NCBI GenBank assembly: GCA_964468435.1 | Contig: CAYXVE010000032.1 | Span: 1 to 57,649 of the forward strand | Length of the DNA: 57,649 nt | Source of the DNA: JBCCTX01 sp964468435 | GTDB lineage: Bacteria > Bacteroidota > Bacteroidia > J057 | Reading direction: 5' to 3' | Part shown: positions 34,505 through 43,591 of the stretch, piece by piece | How the letters are laid out: the number at the start of each line of letters is the position of its first letter | How positions within the stretch are numbered: position 1 is the first letter of the stretch | Notes under the pieces: generated by a model | Told to the model about the DNA's origin: nothing | Databases searched by the model: none | Seen by the model: only the letters and a program-made list of their open reading frames with translations | Position numbers and translations under genes: made by a program

Positions 34505-36745
34505 ATGAAACCATTAAACTACAACATACGCAAATTTCGATGGATCGTTGGGATTGCAGGCGGGCTGAGTGTACTAATATTGCTATTTGTGATATCGGTA
34601 CGTCTGGGCATGTATGGGCGTATGCCTTCCCGCGATGAGATCAAAGCGATTGAACTACCTGTAGCATCTGAGATTTATTCATCAGATGGTATATTGCTAG
34701 GTAAATACTATCTGAAAGATCGTACGAATATCACCTATGATGACCTAGCTCCCAATTTAATCCTGGCTTTGTTAGCCACAGAGGATGTGCGCTTTTTTGA
34801 GCACAAGGGGATAGATATTTTAAGTACGGGGAGGGTATTTTTCAAATCACTGATATTGGGATACAGAAGTTCAGGGGGAGGGAGCACAATAACCCAGCAG
34901 TTAGCCAAAAATTTATTTCCCAGAAAGGACTACTTCCTGTTTTCTACCCTTATCAATAAATTACAGGAGATATATATGGCCAAAAGACTGGAGAGGCTAT
35001 ACGATAAAAAGTCGTTGCTTGCCTACTACCTGAATACGGTAATGTTTAGTGAGAATGCTTATGGGATTGCTTCTGCTTCCAGAAGGTATTTCAATACCCG
35101 TCCAGACTCCCTATCGATCGAGCAATCAGCCTTGCTGGTAGGATTATTGAAAGCCCCCACCTATTACAATCCAGTCAGAAATCCTGAGAGAGCTCTTGAG
35201 CGGAGAAATCTGGTTTTATCTCAAATGTCAAGATATGATTTTATTTCTTTGCAGGATGTAGACTCTCTTCAGCATCTTTCTATCAAGTTGGATTATACTT
35301 ATAAAACGCCTCATGACGGACTAGCACCATACTTCCGGGAATATCTGAGAAAAGAACTGGTAAAATATTTTGAATCTTACCCTCGAGAAGATGGAAAAAC
35401 ATACGATATCTACCGGGATGGGCTTAAAATATATACTACCCTGGATAGCCGGCTACAACGCTATGCAGAGGCAGCTGTTAATGAGCATATGAAGCCCCTT
35501 CAGGATAAGCTATCCAAGCAATTGGGCCGACTGAAAGACGATCATCCTGTCGTACAGGCAGCCTTACCTCGCACCCAAACCTATCAGAATTGGGTCTATG
35601 CGGGATATAGCGCGCAGGAAATTGACAGTATGTCGAGGATCAAATATCCCATTCAGGTATTTACGTGGGATGAAATTCGTGAAGAAGAAATGAGTTTGTT
35701 GGATTCTCTCCAGCATTATCTGCCTATGCTTCAGACGGGATTTGTGGCGATGAATCCTGCCAATGGCTCAGTATGGGCGTGGGTGGGAGGTACTGACCAC
35801 CACTTTTTTCAATACGACCATGTTACAGCCCAACGTCAGACGGGTTCGGTATTCAAGCCTATTGTGTATGCCGCCGCGCTGAAAGCGGGAGAAGACCCCT
35901 GCGAGCATATTCCCAACGATCGTGTGATATATGCCACTTTTGACAACTGGAGTCCTAAGAATTCTGACCAGGATTATGGAGGGGAATATTCCATGGAAGG
36001 TGCACTAACATACTCTGTCAATATCGTCGCGGTCAACATGATCCTACGGATCAAGCCGCAACGTGTAATACAGTTTGCCCAGGAACTAGGAATTCGCGGG
36101 GAATTGCCCCCTGTCCCGTCTCTGGCGCTGGGTGTAGCAGATGTATCGATTCTGGATATGACTTCAGCATTTGGGGGAATTACGAATGGAGGTTTCCGGG
36201 TGGTACCTCAGTTTGTCTCGCATATTGAGGATGGTAAGGGGAAAGTGATTTGGGAGCGGAATCTGGATTCATTGGAGAGGCATAGGGTCATGACAGAGAC
36301 GCATTCACAAATGATGGTGAAGATGCTGAAAAATGTCGTTAGCAGGGGTACTGCTGTGAGTCTCAGGAGCAGGTATGGGTTGGACGGAGAAATTGTTGGT
36401 AAGACAGGAACCAGTCAGGATCAAGCCGATGGATGGTTTCTGGGGGCTACCCCTCATATCGTAGCAGGTGCATGGGTAGGAGCGGACGATAGACGCATAC
36501 ATTTCAAGACTTTAAGGGATGGCCAGGGTGCACGTACTGCTTTGCCTATATGGGCCAAATTCATGCAGAAGGTATATGAAGATCCCAATTTCAGGGAATG
36601 GAAAAAATCCCGTTATCCAAGACCCTCCTATCAGGTGCGTAAGCAGCTCGATTGTGCGCCTTATACCTTTATGGTATCGGCTTCAGAATTTAAAAAATGG
36701 TGGGAGCAGCAGCAAGAGCAGGCAGCCGCGGAAGAGCAGGATTGA
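34505..36745 (+). CDS. Class A penicillin-binding protein (bifunctional PBP1-type)
   Basis: The 746-residue protein builds peptidoglycan at the outer face of the inner membrane. It has an N-terminal anchor (residues 12-35) and a GT51 glycosyltransferase domain with LATEDVRFFEHKGID and GGSTITQQLAKNLF. A transpeptidase domain follows with the nucleophile motif TGSVFKPI (SxxK), YSVNIVAVN (SxN) and GEIVGKTGTSQDQ (KTG). All three penicillin-binding motifs are intact. The C-terminus is Gln/Glu-rich. Confidence 0.94.
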   Translation: MKPLNYNIRKFRWIVGIAGGLSVLILLFVISVRLGMYGRMPSRDEIKAIELPVASEIYSSDGILLGKYYLKDRTNITYDDLAPNLILALLATEDVRFFEHKGIDILSTGRVFFKSLILGYRSSGGGSTITQQLAKNLFPRKDYFLFSTLINKLQEIYMAKRLERLYDKKSLLAYYLNTVMFSENAYGIASASRRYFNTRPDSLSIEQSALLVGLLKAPTYYNPVRNPERALERRNLVLSQMSRYDFISLQDVDSLQHLSIKLDYTYKTPHDGLAPYFREYLRKELVKYFESYPREDGKTYDIYRDGLKIYTTLDSRLQRYAEAAVNEHMKPLQDKLSKQLGRLKDDHPVVQAALPRTQTYQNWVYAGYSAQEIDSMSRIKYPIQVFTWDEIREEEMSLLDSLQHYLPMLQTGFVAMNPANGSVWAWVGGTDHHFFQYDHVTAQRQTGSVFKPIVYAAALKAGEDPCEHIPNDRVIYATFDNWSPKNSDQDYGGEYSMEGALTYSVNIVAVNMILRIKPQRVIQFAQELGIRGELPPVPSLALGVADVSILDMTSAFGGITNGGFRVVPQFVSHIEDGKGKVIWERNLDSLERHRVMTETHSQMMVKMLKNVVSRGTAVSLRSRYGLDGEIVGKTGTSQDQADGWFLGATPHIVAGAWVGADDRRIHFKTLRDGQGARTALPIWAKFMQKVYEDPNFREWKKSRYPRPSYQVRKQLDCAPYTFMVSASEFKKWWEQQQEQAAAEEQD

Positions 36746-36766
36746 CATGAACCAATCCCTGGGGGA

Positions 36767-36784
36767 GCCTGTTGGCCAACAGGC
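36767..36784. repeat. 18-bp perfect palindrome after the PBP gene
   Basis: GCCTGTTGGCCAACAGGC is a perfect palindrome 22 bp after the PBP stop. No T-run follows, so it is more likely a terminator-like hairpin of the Rho-assisted kind or a protein site. The rest of 36746-36903 shows no gene. Confidence 0.5.
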
Positions 36785-36903
36785 CGGAAGGCGGAAATAC
36801 ATGCGGGATACTGTTGACATTTCCCCGCTGTGAGGTTTCAGGATAGACTAGCTCTCTTTCAGACTTAGATTTAACATGAATATCTGCTGCTTTATGGTTC
36901 GGA

Positions 36904-37383
36904 TTATTTCAGTAAGGTATCGTAAACCTGAACCCGGGTCCATTTGTCTTGGTGATTCTGGACGAATGCATCATGGATATCATCCACCTGATAGGTGTCT
37001 TGAGCTTCTTGGTCGGCAAAGTGAAGGATCAGAGCCATATCGTATGAATTGTCAACGACGCTACGAGGAGTACCAGCGGGTGCACCGTAGTGAAAGGCTT
37101 CAACCGCTTTGACTTCACTCAGGCTTTTAAGGCCTTCTTCAAAATCGGCTATTTCGACATCAGAGAGGTCGTCTTTGAGCCAGAAAAAAACAGTATGAAT
37201 AAATCCTGCCATTTGAGGTGGTTGTTGTAGGGTTTTAATTTTTTGCTGGGCGGCTTCGAGCTCTTTTTGTGTTTCCTCCAGCTGGGCATGCACCTGGGGA
37301 TCGGAGCACGCTACAAATTGCAGGATAACAAACAAGAGAAATATTCTCAGCACATCGAAACGATATTGATAATATAGCTTCAT
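36904..37383 (-). CDS. Dabb (stress-response A/B barrel) domain lipoprotein
   Basis: The 159-residue protein has a lipoprotein-like signal (IFLLFVILQFVAC), a short coiled coil (HAQLEETQKELEAAQQKIKTL) and a Dabb domain starting at FIHTVFFWLK, with VKAVEAFHYGAPAGTP, SYDMALILHFADQEAQDTYQ and HDAFV typical of the ferredoxin-like dimeric barrel. Dabb proteins vary widely in activity. A membrane-anchored one with a coiled-coil stalk is less common. Function unknown. Confidence 0.78.
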   Translation of the reverse strand: MKLYYQYRFDVLRIFLLFVILQFVACSDPQVHAQLEETQKELEAAQQKIKTLQQPPQMAGFIHTVFFWLKDDLSDVEIADFEEGLKSLSEVKAVEAFHYGAPAGTPRSVVDNSYDMALILHFADQEAQDTYQVDDIHDAFVQNHQDKWTRVQVYDTLLK

Positions 37384-37427
37384 GGTATGTAAGTTGATTT
37401 CGGTTTAAAATTATAGAATTACCTGTG

Positions 37428-38801
37428 TTAGAGCAATTTTATTACACTGTAAATTCCCAAAAACAAGATCGATAATGCACTTGTCCAGAAAGCTACATCA
37501 TATAATACGGGTGGAGTAAGAGATTCTGGCAGCCTTTTGTAGCGAAAATAAATGGCTACATAAACGATGACAAATAACAGGATAGAAGTCAGTACTCCTC
37601 CGATGAGCACCATCATGACGGGAATTTTCAGGGATAGGAAAAATATAGCCCAGAGGAATGGAAATACCCAGGATAGGATAATGAGTGTTTTTTTTCTTTC
37701 TGCTAAGTTAAAAAAGTCGATCCATCCAATTTGTCCGAAAGCATCGGTAAAAATTCTCGTCCAGGCAGCTAGTGCGGTAAAGAGGGTAGAAAACAGCACA
37801 ATGACGGCGCCAATCAGAAAGATAGACTTGGCCCATGGGCCTAATGCTTCTGTATACATTAATGAGAGGGTTTCGATCATTTGATAACCGCCGGGCACTT
37901 CCCCGCGGCTATTGAGCACAGCTGCGCCTAGCAAGTAGAAAGCGGCTGTAACGAGGGTGTAAACGATCATGGAGAGGATGGCATCCATATACATAACCCT
38001 TGTCCAGCCTTTGGCGCGCCGGATCCAGTCTCTTGATCCGTCAGAGGGTCCGGTGAAGGCTGCATACCCTTTTTCGATGCACCAGTAATTATAATAGGTG
38101 ATCTCATCACCTCCGACACCAGTAAGTCCGAATGCAGCCAAGGCAATTCCTACTGTTGCGGGTGGCAACTGGAAAGATAGTCCAGTCATTACCTGATCCC
38201 ATGTGATGGCATAAGCGGTATATTGAAGTACAGCCAGACAGATAAAGGTAAACAGGGTAAATAGGCCGATCAGTATCAGGGAAAAGCCCTCAATAAACTT
38301 ATAGTGCCCCCTGAAAACTAGCAGAGATACTAACACAGCCATTGCTAATGCCCAAAAAGTGATGCTGACAGATGGAAAGGCAATATTGAGGGTAATGGCA
38401 ACGCCGCCTACGATTCCCCCAACCTGAAGGATCTTTAGGGTCATGATGCTCACCCAGGCCCAGACGGACCAGTGAGCTTTTCCCAGTCTCATGCCTGGGA
38501 GCTTGTTGAAGGCTGCCATGACTGACTCACCCGTACTGATGGCATGTTTGCCATATTCAACTTGTATGGCTACTTTAACCAGACAACTGACGAGGATCAC
38601 CCAGAAAGTGATGAATCCCGCTTTGGCTCCCAAGGTGGTCGTAGCGATCAGTTCTCCCGAACCAACGATGCCAGCAGAGAGGACAAAGCCTGGCCCCAGA
38701 TGTTTGATTCTGCCCCAGAATTTTGTGGGGGGCTCTTGAATTTTAGAACTGGTCAGCACATAGGGATCCTCAGTCTCGGAGTAGAGTGCTTGGTTTGACA
38801 T
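37428..38801 (-). CDS. Nramp-like transporter with atypical ion site
   Basis: The 457-residue protein has about 11 hydrophobic helices in the Nramp/LeuT arrangement. TM1 reads GPGFVLSAGIVGSGELIATTTLGAKAGF: the metal-binding DPGN motif is replaced by GSGE. The TM6 motif MPH is also absent, the region reading GVGGDEITYYNYWCIEKGY. Canonical Nramp transporters bind Mn or Fe through Asp, Asn and Met of these motifs, so this one is likely to move something else. It lies 45 bp downstream of no obvious partner. Confidence 0.8.
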   Translation of the reverse strand: MSNQALYSETEDPYVLTSSKIQEPPTKFWGRIKHLGPGFVLSAGIVGSGELIATTTLGAKAGFITFWVILVSCLVKVAIQVEYGKHAISTGESVMAAFNKLPGMRLGKAHWSVWAWVSIMTLKILQVGGIVGGVAITLNIAFPSVSITFWALAMAVLVSLLVFRGHYKFIEGFSLILIGLFTLFTFICLAVLQYTAYAITWDQVMTGLSFQLPPATVGIALAAFGLTGVGGDEITYYNYWCIEKGYAAFTGPSDGSRDWIRRAKGWTRVMYMDAILSMIVYTLVTAAFYLLGAAVLNSRGEVPGGYQMIETLSLMYTEALGPWAKSIFLIGAVIVLFSTLFTALAAWTRIFTDAFGQIGWIDFFNLAERKKTLIILSWVFPFLWAIFFLSLKIPVMMVLIGGVLTSILLFVIVYVAIYFRYKRLPESLTPPVLYDVAFWTSALSILFLGIYSVIKLL

Positions 38802-38865
38802 AGTAGTAGGTAGTTTGATGATCTACTTTTTTCATTAAAGCAAAAAGTAGCAAAAAAATCTCACA

Positions 38866-39975
38866 CTATACGGTTTCCAGTGAAGTATTACTCTTTCGAA
38901 GTGCACGCTGTATCAACATGAATTCATTGATGTTATCCATGTCTAGTAGTCCTATGAATTGATTTTCTCTCATGACAGGCAGTAGAGAGATACCTTTTTG
39001 CTGAAAGATATTCATGGCCTCTTCCAGCGGGGTATCCTCGGTAACGGTTTGAATATCCTTATTCATAGCCTGTTGAATGGACAGTTCAGGACCGTGGTTA
39101 TTAAGCCCTTCTATAATACCCCTTTTGGTTAGAGTGCCGACTACCTGCTGATCCGAGAGTACGACAAATCTTTCTTCCTGGCTATCGAGCATGATCTGTA
39201 CAGCGTTTGATAGCCGCTCATAGGGATGTAAGGCTGTAAATTTGTGCATAGTAATGTCCTGGACTTTGAAGCCGGAGAGTAAAGATATGGAAGCCATGTT
39301 CTGATATTCTGCCTGGGCACCAAGGTAAATGAAGACTGCAATAAAGATGATAAATGGATTACCCGCCATCAGACCCCAGAAGGCAAATAATATAGCAAAA
39401 AACTGACCTATAGATGATGCCCATCTCGTTGCTACAATTTTATCCATTCTCATGGCCAGAAGTGCACGCAGCATACGTCCACCGTCCATGGGAAAAGCTG
39501 GAATAAGGTTGAAAACTACCAGAATGACATTGACCAGCATCAACATGGGAAAGAAATTGCTGATGTTCATCTGATTTACTTCTGTGGGGAATACTATAGG
39601 CGTACCGGATAAGACTAGCCCCAGGTAAATGAGAATAGCGATCACTACATTGACTAATGGACCCGCAGCGGCTACTACCAGTTCTTCTGATGGTTTATCA
39701 GGTATTTTTTCCAGGCTAGCGATTCCCCCGATGGGAAGCAGTGTGATTTTCTGGGTACTAACATGATACTTTCTAGCTGCCAGAGCATGACCATATTCGT
39801 GAAAGGTGACACAGGCAAAAACTGTCAGAATAAAGCCAACAGGCCATAATGCTTGTTGCAGGGTGCTGCCCTGCGTGAGCTGGGAAATGAGTACCCAACC
39901 AATCAGAATCAGAAAGGTCCAGTGAATGTAGAGTTTGATTCCCAATGGTTTGCCTAGATATAATGACCATTTCAT
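38866..39975 (-). CDS. Site-2 protease family (M50) with two CBS domains
   Basis: The 369-residue intramembrane zinc protease has the motif FHEYGHALAARKYHV in TM2 and the third ligand in NLIPAFPMDGGRMLRAL. From about residue 245 two CBS repeats follow (QDITMHKFTALHPYERLSNAVQ and QQAMNKDIQTVTEDTPLEEAM), which sense adenine nucleotides in related proteins. Architecture and length match SpoIVFB-like class III S2P enzymes. The target is not visible. Confidence 0.9.
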   Translation of the reverse strand: MKWSLYLGKPLGIKLYIHWTFLILIGWVLISQLTQGSTLQQALWPVGFILTVFACVTFHEYGHALAARKYHVSTQKITLLPIGGIASLEKIPDKPSEELVVAAAGPLVNVVIAILIYLGLVLSGTPIVFPTEVNQMNISNFFPMLMLVNVILVVFNLIPAFPMDGGRMLRALLAMRMDKIVATRWASSIGQFFAILFAFWGLMAGNPFIIFIAVFIYLGAQAEYQNMASISLLSGFKVQDITMHKFTALHPYERLSNAVQIMLDSQEERFVVLSDQQVVGTLTKRGIIEGLNNHGPELSIQQAMNKDIQTVTEDTPLEEAMNIFQQKGISLLPVMRENQFIGLLDMDNINEFMLIQRALRKSNTSLETV

Positions 39976-40132
39976 ATTGTAGATGTTAGGTATAAGGTAC
40001 TGTTAAAATAATGGATTTCCTGTAAGAAATAGAATCTTTATGAGTCATTTTGAATAAATAGATGATAACTAAAGGTACAATATATCGTGGGATTACCTTA
40101 ATTTCGGAATATAGAGTAAGTTACAGTTTTGA

Positions 40133-40343
40133 GTTGTAGTTCCAGGGCATGCTGGTTGGGTTGTTGTAGTTCCAGGGCATGCNNNNNNNNNNNNNNNNNN
40201 NNNNNNNNNNNNNNNNNNNNNNNNNNNNNNNNNNNNNNNNNNNNNNNNNNNNNNNNNNNNNNNNNNNNNNNNNNNNNNNNNNGTTGTAGTTCCAGGGCAT
40301 GCTGGTTGGGTTGTTGTAGTTCCAGGGCATGCCCTGGAACTAC
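40133..40343. repeat. 30-bp tandem repeat interrupted by an assembly gap, ending in a palindrome
   Basis: The unit GTTGTAGTTCCAGGGCATGC followed by TGGTTGGGTT is present as one full and one partial copy on each side of the gap. The last copy is joined to its own inverted half, giving a perfect 28-bp palindrome centred on GGGCATGCCC at 40316-40343, only 4 bp from the stop of the hydrolase gene. The true copy number is hidden by the gap. Confidence 0.85.
40183..40282. other. Scaffold gap of exactly 100 N
   Basis: Exactly 100 undetermined bases interrupt the repeat array. The round number is the usual placeholder for a gap of unknown length, so distances across it are not real. Confidence 0.97.
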
Positions 40344-40347
40344 GGGG

Positions 40348-40968
40348 TTAATGTATCACCTGGGTGATAAAATCCAGTTCTTCCTGAAATATGCTATGTG
40401 GGGCATTGGGATATATTTGTTCAGTAACATCAGCCCCCATATCCTTGAAAATCTGTGTACTTTCCTGCACTCTTTGTAGGGGAATATGTGCATCTACATC
40501 ACTACATCCCAGCAGAATAGGGGTTTGCTGAAAATCTCCCTGATAGTTATTCCGGTTGATTTCCGCTCCAATCACCCCCCCACTCAGGACAAAAACGCCT
40601 CCATAGCGTTTGGCATTCCGCGCTACATACTCACTGGAGAGGCATGCTCCCTGTGAAAAACCCAGAAAATAGATATTTTCAGATTGATGACCGGCAGACT
40701 GTATGTCATTTACGACTTCTCCGAGTAATTCAAGTGCTGAAGACAGTGCCGGTTCATTTTGCTGCACGGGCGCCATGAAGCTATAGGGATACCATGTATT
40801 CATGGTAGCCTGAGGCGCGATCAGCGTAAAGTTATCTACAGGGAGATGATCTGCCAGAGACAGAATGCTCTCTGCAGTAGCTCCACGACCATGTATCAAG
40901 ATCATTACCCTTGAAGCTTCCTCCAGTGATTTTCCCTTGTTTATCAATTGTTTATTGTGGAGATGCAT
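40348..40968 (-). CDS. Alpha/beta hydrolase (carboxylesterase, MhqD-like)
   Basis: The start at 40968 (MHLHNKQL) is preferred over 41010; it overlaps the upstream VOC gene by 17 bp. The 206-residue product has MILIHGRGATAES, the nucleophile elbow GFSQGACL, Asp in GCSDVDAHIP and His in YPNAPHSIF, a complete Ser-Asp-His triad of the phospholipase/carboxylesterase family. In Firmicutes the related MhqD is co-regulated with ring-cleaving dioxygenase genes under quinone stress, and the same gene pairing occurs here. Confidence 0.85.
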   Translation of the reverse strand: MHLHNKQLINKGKSLEEASRVMILIHGRGATAESILSLADHLPVDNFTLIAPQATMNTWYPYSFMAPVQQNEPALSSALELLGEVVNDIQSAGHQSENIYFLGFSQGACLSSEYVARNAKRYGGVFVLSGGVIGAEINRNNYQGDFQQTPILLGCSDVDAHIPLQRVQESTQIFKDMGADVTEQIYPNAPHSIFQEELDFITQVIH

Positions 40969-41926
40969 ATTTTTCTGGATTGAGGGTAATAGGTTCAAGC
41001 AAACTTTCAATATATGACCTTCTGTGTTCTTCCCAGGTGGGAAGTTTGAGTGATTCTCCTAAATGGGCAATATCCTCGTCATAGAGAAAACCGGGAGGCG
41101 TAGTAGCTACTTCAAACAGGACCCCGCCAGGTTCTCTGAAATAGATAGAATGAAAATACTGCCGGTCGATGACCTGGGTAGGCATGTATCCTCCGGATAG
41201 GACCGCTTCACGAATCTTGAGTTGGAGTTCATCACTGGGCGTATCAAAGGCAATATGGTGTACAGTACCACTTCCGCCTACTCCTGCCTGTGTTTCCTGA
41301 TTCCATACAATATCAACGATATTTCCAGGTTTGGGAACGCCTGCAGCATACCTTCTTCGTGGTCCCGCTTCCTGTACAAAGTCATGGTTAAGCTGGTTTA
41401 CCAGCAGGGATTCGGTGCGTTCATACGTCCCTTCCCAGAGTTCTACGCTGTAAAAGCCTCTGATAGAATATTCTAACGGTATATGTCCATCGGTATATGG
41501 TTTGCGATCATCCTCATCATTGGCGATCAACTCTAGTCCCAGTCCATCCCAGTCCTCGAAGTAGATGACTACCTCATCAAAGCGTTCCTGAGGCTCTTTA
41601 TGCTGGATATGGAAATGGTCAAGCCGCTTGATCCAGTAATCCACAGAGGATTTGGGAATAGAAAAGGTGGTAGTTGCAGCCTGGCCTTTACCATGTTTAC
41701 CAGGTTGTATATTGTGAAAGGGAAAAAAGGTCATGATACTTCCTGGATTCCCCGTTTCATCACCGTAATACAGGTGATATACATCTGGTGCGTCAAAGTT
41801 AATGGTTTTTTTTACCAACCTGAGGCCAAGTATTCCCACGTAGAAATCTACATTTTGCTGGGGACTGGATGCCATGGCAGTGACATGATGAAGTCCGGTT
41901 ATGAAATTATTAGTGTTGTTCATCAT
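40952..41926 (-). CDS. Ring-cleaving dioxygenase of the VOC family (MhqO/MhqA-like), copy 2
   Basis: The 324-residue protein has two tandem VOC (glyoxalase-fold) halves. The likely Fe ligands are in GLHHVTAMA (His), GTVHHIAFDT (His) and GVLFEVATTPPGF (Glu). It is a clear paralogue of the neighbouring gene, with the shared segments TINFDAPDVYHLYYGDETG and FHSIYFREPG. Such enzymes open hydroquinone or catechol rings in quinone detoxification. The start is one of two adjacent ATGs (41926/41923), 5 bp after the previous gene. Confidence 0.9.
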   Translation of the reverse strand: MMNNTNNFITGLHHVTAMASSPQQNVDFYVGILGLRLVKKTINFDAPDVYHLYYGDETGNPGSIMTFFPFHNIQPGKHGKGQAATTTFSIPKSSVDYWIKRLDHFHIQHKEPQERFDEVVIYFEDWDGLGLELIANDEDDRKPYTDGHIPLEYSIRGFYSVELWEGTYERTESLLVNQLNHDFVQEAGPRRRYAAGVPKPGNIVDIVWNQETQAGVGGSGTVHHIAFDTPSDELQLKIREAVLSGGYMPTQVIDRQYFHSIYFREPGGVLFEVATTPPGFLYDEDIAHLGESLKLPTWEEHRRSYIESLLEPITLNPEKYASPQ

Positions 41927-41931
41927 TCTGA

Positions 41932-42879
41932 TTAAAGATTGATTTTGGGTAATTGTGCTTCAATACTTGCTCTTTGAGGTTCTTCCCATTCGGGAAGCTT
42001 CAGGGTCTGTCCCAGTTCTTCTTTTGATTCATCCACCGTAAAGCCCGGGATTTCAGTAGCAATTTCAAATAGTACATGGCCGGGCATTCGGAAATAGATA
42101 GAATGGAAATATTTGCGATCTTTTACCTCCGTTACCTTGAATTTTTTTTCTTGTGTCAGATACTTCCGCATTTCCAATAATTCATCATCATTTGCAATAC
42201 GCCAGGCAACGTGGTGTACAGTACCTATTCCATTTTTTCCGGTATTCAAATCCGGATCGTGTCTGATATCTACCAGTTGACCGGGTTGCATGTCATCTGT
42301 ACCCATACGGGTCATGTTATCTTCTTCGAAGATGATCCTGAATCCAAATACTTCTGTCAGGAAATCCAGGGTAGGCTCTTTTTCCGATACGGATAGAGTT
42401 ACATTGAAGAAACCTCTAATAGCAGTATCCCCATTTATATCTACGGATGTCCAGGGTTTTCTGGGATCGCGTTCACTTTCAATCAATCTCAGGATCAGTC
42501 CTGAGGGATCGGCAAATTCCAGCAGGTGATTTCCCATGAGAGAAGTTTCCTGGACATCTACCTTATGAGCTGTCAATCTGTTTTTCCAGAAAACCAGGGA
42601 GCCTTTAGGGATGGAAAAACTGGTAATAGCTACTTGTCCGGTCCCTTTGATACCCTGGCGTACCTCCTGTCCTTTGTAGGGAAAGGTCGTCATGATGGTA
42701 CCGGGTGTTCCCGTTTCGTCTCCGTAGTAAAAATGGTATACCTGGCGGTTGTCAAAATTAACCGTTTGCTTGACCAACCTCAAGCCGAGCAGTTGGGTAT
42801 AAAAATCAATATCTTCCTGCACATCGTTTACCGTCGCCGTAACATGGTGCAGGCCTGTAATGTATGAATGTATTTTCAT
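41932..42879 (-). CDS. Ring-cleaving dioxygenase of the VOC family (MhqO/MhqA-like), copy 1
   Basis: The start at 42879 (MKIHSYITGLHHVTA) aligns with the paralogue; the frame extends to 42906 without need. The 315-residue protein carries the metal ligands in GLHHVTATV, GTVHHVAWRI and GHVLFEIATEIPGF, and the family segment TVNFDNRQVYHFYYGDETGTPG. Together with the next gene it forms a tandem duplication, possibly acting on different quinols. It lies 118 bp after the cupin gene and is probably transcribed from the sigma-54 promoter at 43524-43539. Confidence 0.9.
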   Translation of the reverse strand: MKIHSYITGLHHVTATVNDVQEDIDFYTQLLGLRLVKQTVNFDNRQVYHFYYGDETGTPGTIMTTFPYKGQEVRQGIKGTGQVAITSFSIPKGSLVFWKNRLTAHKVDVQETSLMGNHLLEFADPSGLILRLIESERDPRKPWTSVDINGDTAIRGFFNVTLSVSEKEPTLDFLTEVFGFRIIFEEDNMTRMGTDDMQPGQLVDIRHDPDLNTGKNGIGTVHHVAWRIANDDELLEMRKYLTQEKKFKVTEVKDRKYFHSIYFRMPGHVLFEIATEIPGFTVDESKEELGQTLKLPEWEEPQRASIEAQLPKINL

Positions 42880-42997
42880 ATTAGTCTGATGTTTATTGAG
42901 ACCCACAATCCTGAGTCTTTGATTAGTATGATCGTATAATAGTTATTCATAGTGTATCGCAGCCACCTTTAAACATAACACTGCAATTATCAGGTAT

Positions 42998-43363
42998 CTA
43001 TTCCAATGGAATAAACACCGACCTTCTAATCTGTTGTTTAATATGCCGGGTACGGTGGCCTTTGCCAGTGGTATCTTCCAGCAGGAGAATATCCCCTCCG
43101 CAAAACCGTCTTTTTTCTCCTCCAGAGGTTTCGATTTCGATTTCTCCGTCGAGCATGATGAGGTATTGCCTGCGAGGCGTATTGTGAAAATCCCAGTCAT
43201 AATCCGGTTTATTTTCCCTGAAGATGACTCCTGAGGCAGGCATGATCTCAGATAATCTGCCAATCATGCCTGCATCCTGTAGGGGGATCTCAATTTCACG
43301 AAATCTACTCTCACCCTGTTCGTCTGTATATATGCTGGTGATAGGTATCAAATGTTCAGGCAT
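42998..43363 (-). CDS. Small cupin-domain protein
   Basis: The 121-residue single-domain beta-barrel has the cupin core segments WDFHNTPRRQYLIMLDGEIEIE, GGEKRRFCGGDILLLEDTTGKGHRT. The first motif lacks the full HxH pair (only FHNTP), while His residues appear in the second (GKGHRTRHI). It could bind a metal or a small ligand, and no reaction can be given. It is the first gene downstream of the -24/-12 promoter and probably heads the dioxygenase/hydrolase operon. Confidence 0.8.
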   Translation of the reverse strand: MPEHLIPITSIYTDEQGESRFREIEIPLQDAGMIGRLSEIMPASGVIFRENKPDYDWDFHNTPRRQYLIMLDGEIEIETSGGEKRRFCGGDILLLEDTTGKGHRTRHIKQQIRRSVFIPLE

Positions 43364-43523
43364 TTACTGTAGGGTTAACCGCACATTGAACGCAATAGTT
43401 ACCTCCTCAATGACTACCCTGCCTCCAGTTTCAGTAAGTGTATTTTTTATGATTGTGATCATAAGCGTCAATTGTTGAATAGTGATAGGGTTGTATGTAG
43501 GATAAATAGGTTCACAATGAGTC

Positions 43524-43539
43524 TGCAATAGGTATACCA
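43524..43539 (-). promoter_or_regulatory. Sigma-54 (-24/-12) promoter for the dioxygenase operon
   Basis: The minus strand reads TGGTATACCTATTGCA. It matches the TGGCACG-N4-TTGCW consensus at the invariant GG and GC with exact spacing, differing at two of the less conserved positions. It faces the cupin and VOC genes and sits beside a divergent sigma-54 activator gene. Transcription would begin near 43512, leaving a leader of about 150 nt. Confidence 0.65.
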
Positions 43540-43591
43540 GTTTTTTAAATATCTGAAATCCAATGATTTGTATAGATTTATAGTATTCATA

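Larger units (their letters stand above)
39976..40347. other. Gene-free interval containing a repeat array and a scaffold gap
   Basis: The 372-bp interval contains about 155 bp of AT-rich sequence upstream of the M50 gene, then the 30-bp repeats and the run of 100 N. The frame across it reading MPWNYNNPTS repeatedly is a product of the repeat and has no start signals or homology that I recognise. Confidence 0.7.

Noticed and set aside
40121..40330. Frame encoding repeated MPWNYNNPTS peptide
   Set aside because: It is an automatic result of a 30-bp repeat (a multiple of three without stops), runs through 100 N, and has no start context or flanking coding sequence.
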